From Solidesulfovibrio carbinolicus (lineage in GTDB: Bacteria; Desulfobacterota; Desulfovibrionia; Desulfovibrionales; Desulfovibrionaceae), in NCBI RefSeq assembly GCF_004135975.1, contig NZ_CP026538.1, forward strand, positions 1,984,001 to 2,048,000: DNA of 64,000 nucleotides. The letters run 5' to 3'. Position numbers and translations under genes: made by a program. Under the pieces are notes generated by a model. It did not search any database, had not been told where the DNA came from, and was given only the letters and a program-made list of their open reading frames with translations. Shown piece by piece: positions 1 through 7,873 of the stretch (its first letter is position 1; the number at the start of each line of letters is the position of its first letter).

Positions 1-236
1 AGGGCTGGCTACGACGGGCATAAAAGGAAGCGCGGCAGCAAGTCGCACATGGCCGTCGATACCTTGGGCAACCTTTTGTCGGCGCACGTGACGTCGGCCA
101 GTAAACAGGATCGAACCCAGGTGGGCCAATTGGCCGCGAAGGTCCAGGAAGCGACCGGCGACACGGTCAACGTAGCCTTTGTGGATCAGGGCTACACGGG
201 AGAAAAGTCGGCTGCCCAGGCGTCGGAGAATGAAAT
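1..236 (+). pseudogene. IS5-family transposase fragment (5' end outside window)
   Basis: Reading frame 1 is open from the first base and encodes a typical IS5-family DDE transposase core, including GYDGHKRKRGSK, then HMAVDTLGNL and FVDQGYTGE, which carries an acidic catalytic residue. Family similarity stops near residue 75, about where the left inverted repeat of the ISL3 element begins at 238. The rest of the transposase does not reappear on the right of that element, so the gene is interrupted and has also lost its C-terminal part. The upstream part is outside the window. Confidence 0.8.
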
Positions 237-237
237 G

Positions 238-1564
238 GGTCCTTCCGGGTTTCCCGTGGGTAGATGACCGGATATGGTCAGCCCTGGAGGGTGACCATGA
301 AGGACACGGACCTGTATTCTCGGATTCTGGGGCTGAGCGCCCCGTGGTTTGTTGCTGACGTCGAGTTGGACACGGCGGGAGGCCGGGTGGATGTCCATGT
401 TGATCATGCTGCCGGTGTCCGCTGGCGCTGTCCGACCTGTGGTCGCGAGCTGGCTTGTCGGGATCATGCCGAGCCCCGGGTGTGGCGTCACCTCGACACC
501 TGCCAGTTCAAGACCTTCCTTCATGCCCGGGTTCCGCGCGTGGAGTGCCCTGAGCACGGAGTGCTTCAGGTCAAGGTGCCTTGGGCCGAGGCCAAGGGAC
601 GCTTCACCATGCTCATGGAGCGCTTGATCATTGACGTGTTACGCGAGTGCGCCACCGTGTCCGGTACCTGCCAGCTCATGCGGATCAGCTGGGATGAGGC
701 CTGGAACGTCATGGATCGAGCCGTCCGGCGAGGGCAAGCCAGGAAGAAATCAACCCCCGCTCGGTATCTTGGCATCGATGAAAAGGCCTTCCGCAAAGGT
801 CATGACTACATGACCGTGGTCTGCGATCTGCTCGGCGGAACGGTGGAATTTGTGGCCCAGGATCGCAAGACTGAGAGCCTCGGGGACTATTATCGGCAGT
901 TCACGGCGCAGCAACTCGAGCGCATCCGAGCCGTGGCCATGGACATGTGGGAACCATACTTCAAGGCCACGATCAAACACGTACCCGATGCGGCGCACAA
1001 GATCGTCCACGACCGCTTCCACATCATGCAGCACGTGGGCCAGGCGGTGGACAAAGTCCGCCGGCAGGAACATCGCGAACTGCTCCGCCAGGAAGACGAA
1101 CGCCTCAAGGACACCAAGTACATCTGGCTTTATCGGGAAGAGAATCTGCCGGACAAGCACCGACCGACCTTGGAAGCCCTGGAGGCCACGAACCTGAAGG
1201 TGGCCAAGGCCTGGGCGATGAAAGAAAGCCTGGCCGGGTTGTGGAACTACCTCAGCGTCGGCTGGGCAAAACGGTTCTTGAAACGCTGGCTGACCTGGGT
1301 GAGGAAGTCAGACTTACCCCCAATGTGCAAAGTCGGGGAGATGCTCTCTTGGCCTCTGGACAACATCCTGACCTTTTGCCGGCATCGGATCACCAACGGC
1401 GCGGCCGAGGGACTCAACAGCAAGATCATGGCCATCAAGCGCAGGGCGTGCGGTTACCGCAACCGGGAGCACTTCAAGACCGCTATCTACTTTTTCTGCG
1501 GCGGCTTGGACCTCTATCCCAGACAGGCCTGAACCCGGGTACCCACGGAAAATCCAGAAGGACC
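238..1564 (+). mobile_element. ISL3-family insertion sequence, apparently complete
   Basis: A single full-length ISL3 transposase is bounded by imperfect 25-bp terminal inverted repeats at 238-262 and 1540-1564. The left end starts GGTCCTTCCGGGTTT and the right end, read inward, starts GGTCCTTCTGGATTT; I count three mismatches. AATG lies directly outside both ends, but the 8-bp target duplication usual for the family is not seen. The left flank is an IS5 transposase and the right flank is unrelated, so a deletion or rearrangement followed insertion. Confidence 0.85.
297..1532 (+). CDS. ISL3-family transposase
   Basis: DDE transposase of 411 residues, full length for ISL3. The N-terminus has a zinc ribbon (CPTC, then ECPEHG) and a helix-turn-helix region. 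The catalytic core shows an Asp in LGIDEKAFRKG, an Asp in AVAMDMWEPY, and the C-terminal Glu in NGAAEGLNSKIMAIKRRA. I chose the ATG at 297 because GGAGG lies a few bases upstream; an earlier in-frame ATG at 264 has no ribosome binding site and lies almost in the terminal repeat. The frame is intact, so the element may still be active. Confidence 0.9.
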   Translation: MKDTDLYSRILGLSAPWFVADVELDTAGGRVDVHVDHAAGVRWRCPTCGRELACRDHAEPRVWRHLDTCQFKTFLHARVPRVECPEHGVLQVKVPWAEAKGRFTMLMERLIIDVLRECATVSGTCQLMRISWDEAWNVMDRAVRRGQARKKSTPARYLGIDEKAFRKGHDYMTVVCDLLGGTVEFVAQDRKTESLGDYYRQFTAQQLERIRAVAMDMWEPYFKATIKHVPDAAHKIVHDRFHIMQHVGQAVDKVRRQEHRELLRQEDERLKDTKYIWLYREENLPDKHRPTLEALEATNLKVAKAWAMKESLAGLWNYLSVGWAKRFLKRWLTWVRKSDLPPMCKVGEMLSWPLDNILTFCRHRITNGAAEGLNSKIMAIKRRACGYRNREHFKTAIYFFCGGLDLYPRQA

Positions 1565-1962
1565 AATGTTTTTTCGGTATTAAAGTTTCAGGTGACCTGG
1601 TGACACTTACTACGCTCAATTCAGAGGATTTTGCCGTTGTCCACCGCAGAGCCTAGATCCTTAACCTGCTCAGCGATGCACATTCACTGGTCCGAATGTT
1701 ACGGGAGAAATGTGTTGTCAAGGGGCTGCCCGGAACGTATTTGATTTGTGACTTCGATTAATACACACGATAAATTATAAAATTGGTGGAGTACCTCTTG
1801 GCGCGCTAGCCTCATTGAGGAACGGAGAGCGATTATAATATATGCTTTTCAGTTAATTGGGAATTGCCTATGCTCGGCAGTAAGCTGGCGTTAGGCTAGG
1901 TGCAGGACATGGACTAGCTTACTTTTTTTGCGTTTCGTTCAGCGTTCTGTACAGGAGAATCT
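1565..1962. other. Non-coding gap with candidate promoter
   Basis: No open frame resembling a gene is seen between the ISL3 end and the nuclease gene. The stretch is more AT-rich than the core genome. A TATAAT box at 1834-1839 could be the -10 element for the downstream defence genes, but no convincing -35 box lies at the right distance. A good ribosome binding site (AGGAG) precedes the ATG at 1963. Confidence 0.4.
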
Positions 1963-2781
1963 ATGACTAAAACCGAACAGATTGAAAAATGGCGAATATT
2001 TTTCGAACAATGGCGATCAGTATCATCTACATCAGCCACGCATGAACACGAACAAAAAAGCAAGTTGGGACAGTTCTTCTCGACGTATCCCGGTCTCCGT
2101 CTACTAGAAAAGCCAAAATTGGAGTACCCATTCCCTTTGTCTCAAGAGCAGTGCAGCGTTTTTTTTGCGCAATTCCGAAAATATTTCGATGATCACCGCA
2201 AAGCCGGAAACAATGTCGATTTTTGGAGGCTTGCCGGGATAGGCACAGTCGAAATGCGAAATAGCGCTATTTTGGCTTGGATGCTCAATTGTGACGGTGA
2301 CCATGGTCAGGGGAACCTTTTCCTGGACTCTCTACTTGAGATGGTCTGGAACGGCGAAATGCCGGACCAAGCCAAGTCACATTTTCCTAAACCAAGTATA
2401 ACCAATGGTATCTTCCATAAAACGCATACGGAAAGTCTTTCTGGGATTGATGCAAGTCGTGTTGACATTGAAATCGACGGGCCTAGCCTCCTGCTATTCA
2501 TAGAGGTCAAAATCTATGCCTCTGAAACCAACGACCAGATCAAACGCTATGTTGATATTGCCAAAGTTAAAGCCTGCGGACGGCCGTGGGGAGTGTTGTT
2601 TTTGACCAATAACGGCAAACGGCCAAGTGAAATATGTGTCTGCGGCGAAGTCGTTTCAATTAGCTGGCGAGATTTAGCGAGACAATTCAGACGCGCCATA
2701 GGAGCAAGCGGCCAAATGGAAAGAAATTCATTTTGTTTTCAAGTGATTGCTCAATTCTTCTCACACATAAGAAATTTCTAA
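1963..2781 (+). CDS. PD-(D/E)XK nuclease superfamily protein
   Basis: Protein of 272 residues. Seen: a central block with SRVDIEIDG at about residues 165-174, followed by a hydrophobic strand and IEVKIYA, then NDQIKRYV. This is the Asp...Glu-x-Lys signature of PD-(D/E)XK nuclease folds, resembling the PDDEXK_4 type (PF14281), whose exact role is mostly unknown. The next gene starts 11 bp downstream on the same strand, implying co-transcription. Codon use and low GC differ from the core genome, which suggests transfer. With the AIPR gene nearby, a role in phage defence or DNA restriction is inferred, not shown. Confidence 0.75.
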   Translation: MTKTEQIEKWRIFFEQWRSVSSTSATHEHEQKSKLGQFFSTYPGLRLLEKPKLEYPFPLSQEQCSVFFAQFRKYFDDHRKAGNNVDFWRLAGIGTVEMRNSAILAWMLNCDGDHGQGNLFLDSLLEMVWNGEMPDQAKSHFPKPSITNGIFHKTHTESLSGIDASRVDIEIDGPSLLLFIEVKIYASETNDQIKRYVDIAKVKACGRPWGVLFLTNNGKRPSEICVCGEVVSISWRDLARQFRRAIGASGQMERNSFCFQVIAQFFSHIRNF

Positions 2782-2792
2782 GAGAGGCAAGC

Positions 2793-3401
2793 ATGGCATA
2801 CTCGGATGAACTGTGCAAACTTGTCATTGCTAATATCGAAATTATTGAAGAAGCGCCTTCTGTTGTGTTAGATGTGGATGCAACAATACTCAACGCAATA
2901 AATGAACGGATTAGGGATCGTATTGATGCTCTTGATGGGTGGGATGGTGTGTATAGCCTCGGGAATGAAAATGAAGATGGCAAGACTGTTTTTAGGGCAC
3001 CGCAATGGCCATTGGATGATGCCGGTGCCTGTCTGGCTTGGTATGAACTTTGGCTTACAAGCGAAACCGAATATTGGACAACTCCTGCAATAGGCGCAAA
3101 GTCAAGTCGACTTTGTTTTCGGTTTAATTCTGAAAAAGAGTTCCATGGGAAGAATAAAAAGGCTATCAAGGCCTACTACAAAGTAGCCTTATTTGATAAT
3201 CAAGAATTAAGCAAGGCAGGTGTGATAGTTCTGGAAGATGGAACTTTGGCTATACCCTTCAACTTTGACCCGAATAAAGTTGTCGAAGAATACCCTGATC
3301 TTGATGACTGTCTTAAACCACTTGATGATGCTTTTGACAAACTCATTCAAGTTCATCCTGTGTTTGACAAGTTGGTCAAGGAGTTGAACGCGAATAAATA
3401 A
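2793..3401 (+). CDS. Hypothetical protein, partner of the nuclease gene
   Basis: Protein of 202 residues that I do not recognise. It is acidic, without signal peptide or membrane segment, and mixed alpha/beta in look; the C-terminal third is rich in Asp and hydrophobic residues (VVEEYPDLDDCLKPLDDAFDKL). The ATG at 2793 follows GAGAGG and lies 11 bp after the nuclease stop, so the two genes are probably one operon. Function could be regulation or inhibition of the nuclease, or an immunity role, but nothing in the sequence decides this. AT-rich like its neighbours. Confidence 0.7.
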   Translation: MAYSDELCKLVIANIEIIEEAPSVVLDVDATILNAINERIRDRIDALDGWDGVYSLGNENEDGKTVFRAPQWPLDDAGACLAWYELWLTSETEYWTTPAIGAKSSRLCFRFNSEKEFHGKNKKAIKAYYKVALFDNQELSKAGVIVLEDGTLAIPFNFDPNKVVEEYPDLDDCLKPLDDAFDKLIQVHPVFDKLVKELNANK

Positions 3402-3540
3402 AGCAAGCAGTAGGGCTGCTGGACGCGCGAAGATGAAATCAGATACAGAGGCGCTTTTTGTGAGTGAGAGGCGTGGCCCCTTGAGCCGAAGACGGCCTAG
3501 TTCACGATTCGCGATTACGGTAAGCTTGCGGGCTTGCCCC

Positions 3541-3694
3541 TGCCCGTTCACCCGCAAACTTCGCCATGCCTGCGGTTTCGCCCTTGCCGACCAGGGAGCA
3601 GACAGCGGCTAATTCAAGACTTTCTTGGATACAGGAACATTCAGCACACCGTGAGATCACGGCCACCAATCCGGTCAGGTTTGAAAAGCTTTAG
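3541..3694 (+). pseudogene. Tyrosine recombinase C-terminal scar
   Basis: Reading across small frameshifts gives a recognisable integrase C-terminus: HPQT, then HACGFALADQGA, RLIQDFLGYRNIQHTVR, and after one missing base TATNPVRFEKL followed by a TAG stop at 3692-3694. This corresponds to the last box and C-terminal helix of small phage-type integrases. The rest of the gene is absent. It sits in the 363-bp gap between the nuclease pair and the AIPR gene and marks an old integration event. The rest of the gap (3402-3540, 3695-3764) shows nothing else. Confidence 0.7.
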
Positions 3695-3764
3695 CTGTAA
3701 CTACGTTGGCAATAAACCATTGTCACGGTTGTGAAGAAGCATCAACAACGAAAGGAACAATACG

Positions 3765-5522
3765 ATGTACAACCGAATCAAGGAAGATATTATCCAGGAT
3801 TATTACCTGCAAAATTTTCCGAATGATGGTCAGCGCTTTGTGGCTTGGTATCTTCGAAATGTACATTTACGCGATCCGATACAAGCTAAAGACGACATTA
3901 CTGATGGCCCTGATGATAAACAAATTGATGCAATCTTCGTCGATGACGACAAGTCCACTGTTTTTGTAATTCAAGGCAAGTTTTTGGCTTCGGAATCCGT
4001 GGATGCCGAGCCACTACGTGAGGTGTTGGCGGCATGGATTCAGATGAGGGACCTGGTAAGGCTTCAAGAAGTCGGCAATCAAAAGCTCAAACGTAAGTTG
4101 TCTGAGATCGCACGCGCTTTAGAGGATGAATACGAAGTTACCTTTGAATTACTTACTACGGGCATTCTAACTGAAAGTGCAAAGAATGATTTGGCAACAT
4201 TTCAAGAGCAGCTCGCCGATATTTCCGGAAGAGACGACTTTCCTGCTTCGATCCGACTTATTAACGAAGATGAGATCCGCCGCAGATATGACATGGCTCT
4301 CGATCGTGAAAACCCTACTCTATCTCATGTTCTTGACCTAAGTAAGTGCAATGTTCTTCCTTTGAATGTGGCCGGGACTCAAGTCATAATTGCGGTTGTT
4401 CCTCTCTCTGAATGCATTAAATTTCCTGGAATAAAAGATGGGACACTCTTTCAAAAAAATGTGCGCCAAAGCTTGGGGCTAAATAATTCTGTAAACAAGG
4501 GCATACGCAATACTATATATGGCGACAGGCATAGAGATTTCTTTTTCTTTCATAACGGTATCACAGCGATATGCAACCGACTAGAGACAAAAGACAACAA
4601 TCTTCATCTTCACGGTGTAAGTATTGTAAATGGGTGCCAGTCACTTAATACGATTCTTAGTTGCAGCGAACGGGTTAAGGCATTGAATGACACAAATGTT
4701 TTGTTCAGATTTTACGAAATTCCACAGAGGGATAGGGCAGATAAGATAAGCATTAGCACTAACTCTCAGAGTGCGGTTAAGCCGCGTGATCTACGCAGTA
4801 ACGACAAGCGTGTTTTAAATATGAAACGCGCCTTTGAGCAGAAGTATCCAAATGGCTACTTTTTGACAAAGAGAGGCGAACTAGCACCAGCTGACAAGGA
4901 TATGTCAAGGGTTGTTGATTTTGCAGAACTGGGAAAATATCTAATAACTTGGCACTCCCAGCGGCCAAATGTAGCATACAGTGAAGCTAAAATATTTGAT
5001 AAGTACTTCGAGCAACTCTTTAAACGGGAATATAGACCTGAAAATATAAATGCACTGAATCGCTGGATGCAGGCAATAATGCAGACATGGGGGAAAGAGA
5101 ATCCACTTGGACTTAATGAAACGCTCTTGGCTATGCGAGCGTATGCGCCGTATCATCATCTTTATGGTGTATCAATGTGTTTTGCTATAGCAAATAACCA
5201 ACCAGATCGCGTTCCAAGCCCTGACAAGTGCCTCATACAGTCTGAAAGTGTTAAAATGATTGACGACATCGTCAAAATCGCTGGCATCAGCCTCAATATG
5301 GCACTAGAGGCAGCCGCGAACGAGCCGCAACCTGCCAACAGAGTATTTAGTCCGCAGAACTGGATCAAAGCGAAAACATGCCTTGCTGGGATAAACTTTG
5401 CAATTCGCAACTATTTCAACATGCTTCCCCTTCTGCCTGGCGGAAAGGAAGTTAAAATAAAACTCGATAGTTCCCTTGCCCTAGACGCTGAAGTCTTCGA
5501 GTATAGATGGGCGGCGGATTGA
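3765..5522 (+). CDS. AIPR (abortive infection phage resistance) family protein
   Basis: Protein of 585 residues. The N-terminal ~130 residues look like a PD-(D/E)XK/Mrr-type fold, with DGPDDKQIDAIFVDD followed by VFVIQGKF. The middle has the AIPR family signature (PF10592): RNTIYGDRHRDFFFFHNGITAI and SIVNGCQSLNTI, then SISTNSQSAV. Members include lactococcal abortive-infection proteins and are found in defence islands; a nucleic-acid-directed toxic activity is inferred. The ATG follows AAAGGAA. Low GC and neighbouring IS and integrase scars suggest horizontal acquisition. A shared operon with 1963-3401 is possible but there is a 363-bp gap. Confidence 0.85.
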   Translation: MYNRIKEDIIQDYYLQNFPNDGQRFVAWYLRNVHLRDPIQAKDDITDGPDDKQIDAIFVDDDKSTVFVIQGKFLASESVDAEPLREVLAAWIQMRDLVRLQEVGNQKLKRKLSEIARALEDEYEVTFELLTTGILTESAKNDLATFQEQLADISGRDDFPASIRLINEDEIRRRYDMALDRENPTLSHVLDLSKCNVLPLNVAGTQVIIAVVPLSECIKFPGIKDGTLFQKNVRQSLGLNNSVNKGIRNTIYGDRHRDFFFFHNGITAICNRLETKDNNLHLHGVSIVNGCQSLNTILSCSERVKALNDTNVLFRFYEIPQRDRADKISISTNSQSAVKPRDLRSNDKRVLNMKRAFEQKYPNGYFLTKRGELAPADKDMSRVVDFAELGKYLITWHSQRPNVAYSEAKIFDKYFEQLFKREYRPENINALNRWMQAIMQTWGKENPLGLNETLLAMRAYAPYHHLYGVSMCFAIANNQPDRVPSPDKCLIQSESVKMIDDIVKIAGISLNMALEAAANEPQPANRVFSPQNWIKAKTCLAGINFAIRNYFNMLPLLPGGKEVKIKLDSSLALDAEVFEYRWAAD

Positions 5523-5534
5523 GTAAATTTTTGT

Positions 5535-6555
5535 AATCTCAAGGAAAACGAGTTGCTTCGCGAAAAGATCGCCCGGCTGGAGCAAAACCGCCCTTTAGCC
5601 CGAGGGAGGTCGAGGAAATGAGCCAAGCCGCCTCGGCCTCCACAGGGAAGAACTACGGGCTGGCGCTGGTCTGCCGTGTCTGGGCGCTCTCTCGTTCCAC
5701 GGTATATTGGCGACGTCGGCGCGCGGTCGAGGCTACTGCGTCCAAACGACGTGGCCCTCAAGGCGGGCACAGCGATGCGGTCCTGGTTGAGCGCATCAAG
5801 GCCGAGATTCGGGAAAGCCCTTTTCACGGCGAGGGGTATCGAAAGGTCTGGGCTGGCCTTCGGGACAAAGGAATCAGGACTTCCCCGGCGCGGACGTTGC
5901 GCCTCATGCGCGAAAACGCGCTCTCGGCCTACAAGCGACCTGGCCGGCCCCATGGTCCCAAGGCCCATGACGGGACGATAAAGACCCAGCGGGTGGACGA
6001 GATGTGGGGCACGGACATGACCGCAACGCTTACCGTCGCGGAAGGCAACGCCGCCATATTCTTCGCCATCGATCATTGCTCGCTGGAATTGGTCGGCATC
6101 CATGCCGCCAAGCGCGGCACGCGGTTCGAGGCCTTGGAGCCGATCCGGCAGGGTGTGCGTCACAGTTTTGGGGCTTTCGGCCAGGATGTGGCTCGGGGGC
6201 TGACCTTGCGGCACGACCACGGCAGCCAGTTTATCGCCGATGATTTCCAGCAGGAGATCGCCTTTCTCGGCATCAAGGACTCGGCGTCCTACGTGCGCGA
6301 GCCTCAGGGCAACGGCATCGCCGAACGCTTTGTCCGTATCCTCAAGGAAAATCTTCTCTGGATTCGCAGCTTCCAGACCGTCGAGGAACTCCGGCTGGCG
6401 CTTTTGGCCTTCAAGGAAACCTACAACCGCAAGTGGCGGATTGGTCGGCACGGCTACAGATCGCCGGCTCAGGTCAGGGAAAAGCAGAAAGCCGAGGTCG
6501 CTAGGGCGGCATAACTTTCAGGGCGAAACTGTCCAAGAAACCCTAGACCGCTACA
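5535..6555 (+). mobile_element. IS3-family element, left end truncated
   Basis: The element keeps a full OrfB, but OrfA is reduced to its C-terminal coiled coil: the frame from about 5538 reads KENELLREKIARLEQNRPLARGRS and ends in TGA at 5619-5621. The right end carries a terminal sequence TGTCCAAGAAACCCTAGACC ending in CA at 6554-6555. No matching left end is found before the AIPR stop codon, so the element lost its left third. It abuts the AIPR gene by about 15 bp, so a deletion between them probably set the current junction. Confidence 0.75.
5618..6514 (+). CDS. IS3-family transposase OrfB
   Basis: Integrase-type DDE transposase of 298 residues. An HTH_21-like region (FHGEGYRKVWAGLR) precedes the rve core with Asp in EMWGTDMTATL, Asp in RHDHGSQFIADD and Glu in QGNGIAERFVRIL. 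The ATG overlaps the OrfA stop as ATGA at 5618-5621. In intact family members OrfA and OrfB are fused by programmed frameshifting; with OrfA truncated here the transposase is probably not made in active form. GC-rich like the core genome, unlike the AIPR gene beside it. Confidence 0.85.
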   Translation: MSQAASASTGKNYGLALVCRVWALSRSTVYWRRRRAVEATASKRRGPQGGHSDAVLVERIKAEIRESPFHGEGYRKVWAGLRDKGIRTSPARTLRLMRENALSAYKRPGRPHGPKAHDGTIKTQRVDEMWGTDMTATLTVAEGNAAIFFAIDHCSLELVGIHAAKRGTRFEALEPIRQGVRHSFGAFGQDVARGLTLRHDHGSQFIADDFQQEIAFLGIKDSASYVREPQGNGIAERFVRILKENLLWIRSFQTVEELRLALLAFKETYNRKWRIGRHGYRSPAQVREKQKAEVARAA

Positions 6556-6633
6556 AGGGATAACTAGCGAAAATCATTGAGTGGAGCCGGGCAGACGCGT
6601 GTCTTTCACGCCGGTAACAGTGGTTAAAGTCCT

Positions 6634-6681
6634 ACAAAAGCAGGGCCAGGGCCGGAAATGTCAGAACAACTCTGGCCCTGC
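6634..6681 (-). terminator. Rho-independent terminator of the small gene pair
   Basis: A perfect 10-bp inverted repeat GCAGGGCCAG / CTGGCCCTGC (6640-6649 and 6672-6681) with a 22-base loop. On the minus strand it is followed by TTTTGTAGG. It lies 24 bp beyond the stop codon of the 62-residue gene. Confidence 0.6.
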
Positions 6682-6704
6682 TAAAAGAGCAATTCTTTGT
6701 GCTG

Positions 6705-6893
6705 CTATTCCTTCAGCTGCAACTTCAAGCCTTCGTCGGTCTTTTCAATCGACAATTTCTGGCCTTCCGCGAACGTGAACCCCGTGAGCATGTTCGCCGT
6801 AATAACGATCTTGCCTCCGCGATAAACAGGGGAGCTGCTCCTTGTTCTGGTCGAACTCCCTTTGATTACGAACACCTCATTCTTCTCTCTCAT
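6705..6893 (-). CDS. Small basic beta-rich protein (62 aa), coupled pair member 2
   Basis: Encodes 62 residues, with no homolog I can name. The C-terminal half, GGKIVITANML then FTFAEGQKLSIEKT and EGLKLQLK, has the alternating pattern of a small beta barrel and loosely recalls SymE/AbrB-like toxins (prediction only). Its ATG overlaps the stop of the upstream 50-residue gene as ATGA (6890-6893), so translation is likely coupled. A terminator follows. Lower GC than the core. It could instead be the second half of one gene split by a frameshift. Confidence 0.5.
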   Translation of the reverse strand: MREKNEVFVIKGSSTRTRSSSPVYRGGKIVITANMLTGFTFAEGQKLSIEKTDEGLKLQLKE

Positions 6894-7042
6894 GATTTTG
6901 ATAAGATGGTTGTTGATGTGGACTTTGACTTAATCCCCAATTCTGTCATGATTTTCTTTTCTGTTCTGCCTTCTTTTGTGAGTAAGTACAGCTTGTCGCC
7001 GTCAAATTTGTCTTCAATCTTTTGTCCTTGCGTGATAGGCAT
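6890..7042 (-). CDS. Small protein (50 aa) with possible helix-turn-helix, pair member 1
   Basis: A 50-residue frame starting at an ATG (7042-7040) preceded by GGAGGTCG, a strong ribosome binding site, which makes expression credible despite the short length. The sequence MPITQGQKIEDKFDGDK is followed by a basic segment with EKKIMTELGIKSKST that could form a helix-turn-helix. The stop codon overlaps the start of the 62-residue gene. The paired, overlapping, tiny, AT-rich arrangement beside mobile-element scars resembles a toxin-antitoxin module, but neither protein matches a family I can name. Confidence 0.5.
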   Translation of the reverse strand: MPITQGQKIEDKFDGDKLYLLTKEGRTEKKIMTELGIKSKSTSTTILSKS

Positions 7043-7219
7043 GGGTCGACCTCCGTCGTTATTTCAAAGGATTGATTGTATATAATTCTTTTACGATTAG
7101 TAGGTCAAGTTTGTTTGTTGTGCTTGATGATAAAATTTGCTGTCAAAGTGTGATTGGCAAAGTTGATTTCTTAAAGGGGGAACTAGATGGCTGTGACCTG
7201 CCGGCATTCTTCGGACCAT

Positions 7220-7352
7220 TCAATTCTTGAGGGTGGGTCCCTGGGTTGTAGTGTTGCCGACCATTCGGGCATACGCTCCCGGCGTCATTTTGCCGAGGCT
7301 CGAGTGCGGACGCGCCTCGTTGTAGAGCTTACGCAAGCCCTCGATGACCACT
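7220..7352 (-). pseudogene. IS3-family OrfB C-terminal scar
   Basis: On the minus strand the sequence reads RKLYNEARPHSSLGKMTPG, the hallmark C-terminal end of IS3-family integrase-type transposases, then AYARMVGNTTTQGPTLKN and a stop. Everything upstream of this in the gene is missing. The stretch 7046-7219 to its left shows no gene. Confidence 0.75.
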
Positions 7353-7394
7353 TTATCGGGATAAGCTTAAGCCGTGATGATTAAGCTCTGGGGA

Positions 7395-7560
7395 TCTAGA
7401 TGCTGCGGCAGGAGGGCCTAGCGCTGGGCGGAGAAAGTGGCGCAGATAGCGGTAAGGCTCCAGGTCGTTGGTCTTGGCGGTCTCAATGAAGGGGTACAGG
7501 GACGCTGAGGCGTCGGACCCATGTGGATGGCCTGAGACGACCAGGGACTCGAACCGACGT
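7395..7560 (-). pseudogene. IS66 TnpC C-terminal scar
   Basis: The minus strand encodes SGHPHGSDASASLYPFIETA followed by KTNDLEPYRYLRHFL, which matches the C-terminal domain of IS66-family TnpC transposases. The normal ending of that domain is replaced by unrelated residues, and the N-terminal nine-tenths of the gene is absent. Confidence 0.7.
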
Positions 7561-7690
7561 GATGGCCGTACTGTTGGGGTTGTGGAAGATGGGTCAAACT
7601 GATAGGTCAAGGGCAGGACGAATTTTGAATAATTATTTTTGAAGCCATATAAAATCAGGCTGTTACTTCTGGTTTTGGTTCCGAGGGTGC

Positions 7691-7711
7691 CGAGTCCCCC
7701 CTTCGGCACCA
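7691..7711 (+). other. tRNA-Leu-like 3' end, candidate attachment-site remnant
   Basis: CGAGTCCCCCCTTCGGCACCA has the form of the T-arm 3' strand, acceptor strand (CTTCGGC) and CCA of a bacterial tRNA-Leu whose 5' end would be GCCGAAG. No 5' half is present. P4-type integrases target tRNA 3' ends, and an integrase pseudogene starts 163 bp downstream, so this may be a remnant attL or attR. The same bases can also form a GGTGCCGA/TCGGCACC hairpin, so chance is possible. Confidence 0.4.
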
Positions 7712-7763
7712 TATTAGAGTCCAGGGAGGTCCGATAAAGACCGCAAACACCTGGGAAGATTAA

Positions 7764-7800
7764 CGAAGCCGGGCGAGAGATCGTCCGGCTTCGTCTTTTT
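7764..7800 (+). terminator. Rho-independent terminator
   Basis: Perfect 9-bp stem CGAAGCCGG/CCGGCTTCG with a 12-base loop, followed by TCTTTTT. It points on the plus strand and lies between the tRNA-like end and the integrase pseudogene; it may be the original terminator of the tRNA target locus. No plus-strand gene directly upstream is recognised. Confidence 0.6.
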
Positions 7801-7873
7801 ACGTCCGTTGACATCCGGTATTTCTGGGGGCAACGAAGAGCGGGGGCGGTTGCCCCCAAGGGCGTTGCCCCCA

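Noticed and set aside
6240-6563. Second frame inside the IS3 OrfB gene
   Set aside because: Antiparallel and same-strand frames here are shadows of OrfB; no independent start or domain.
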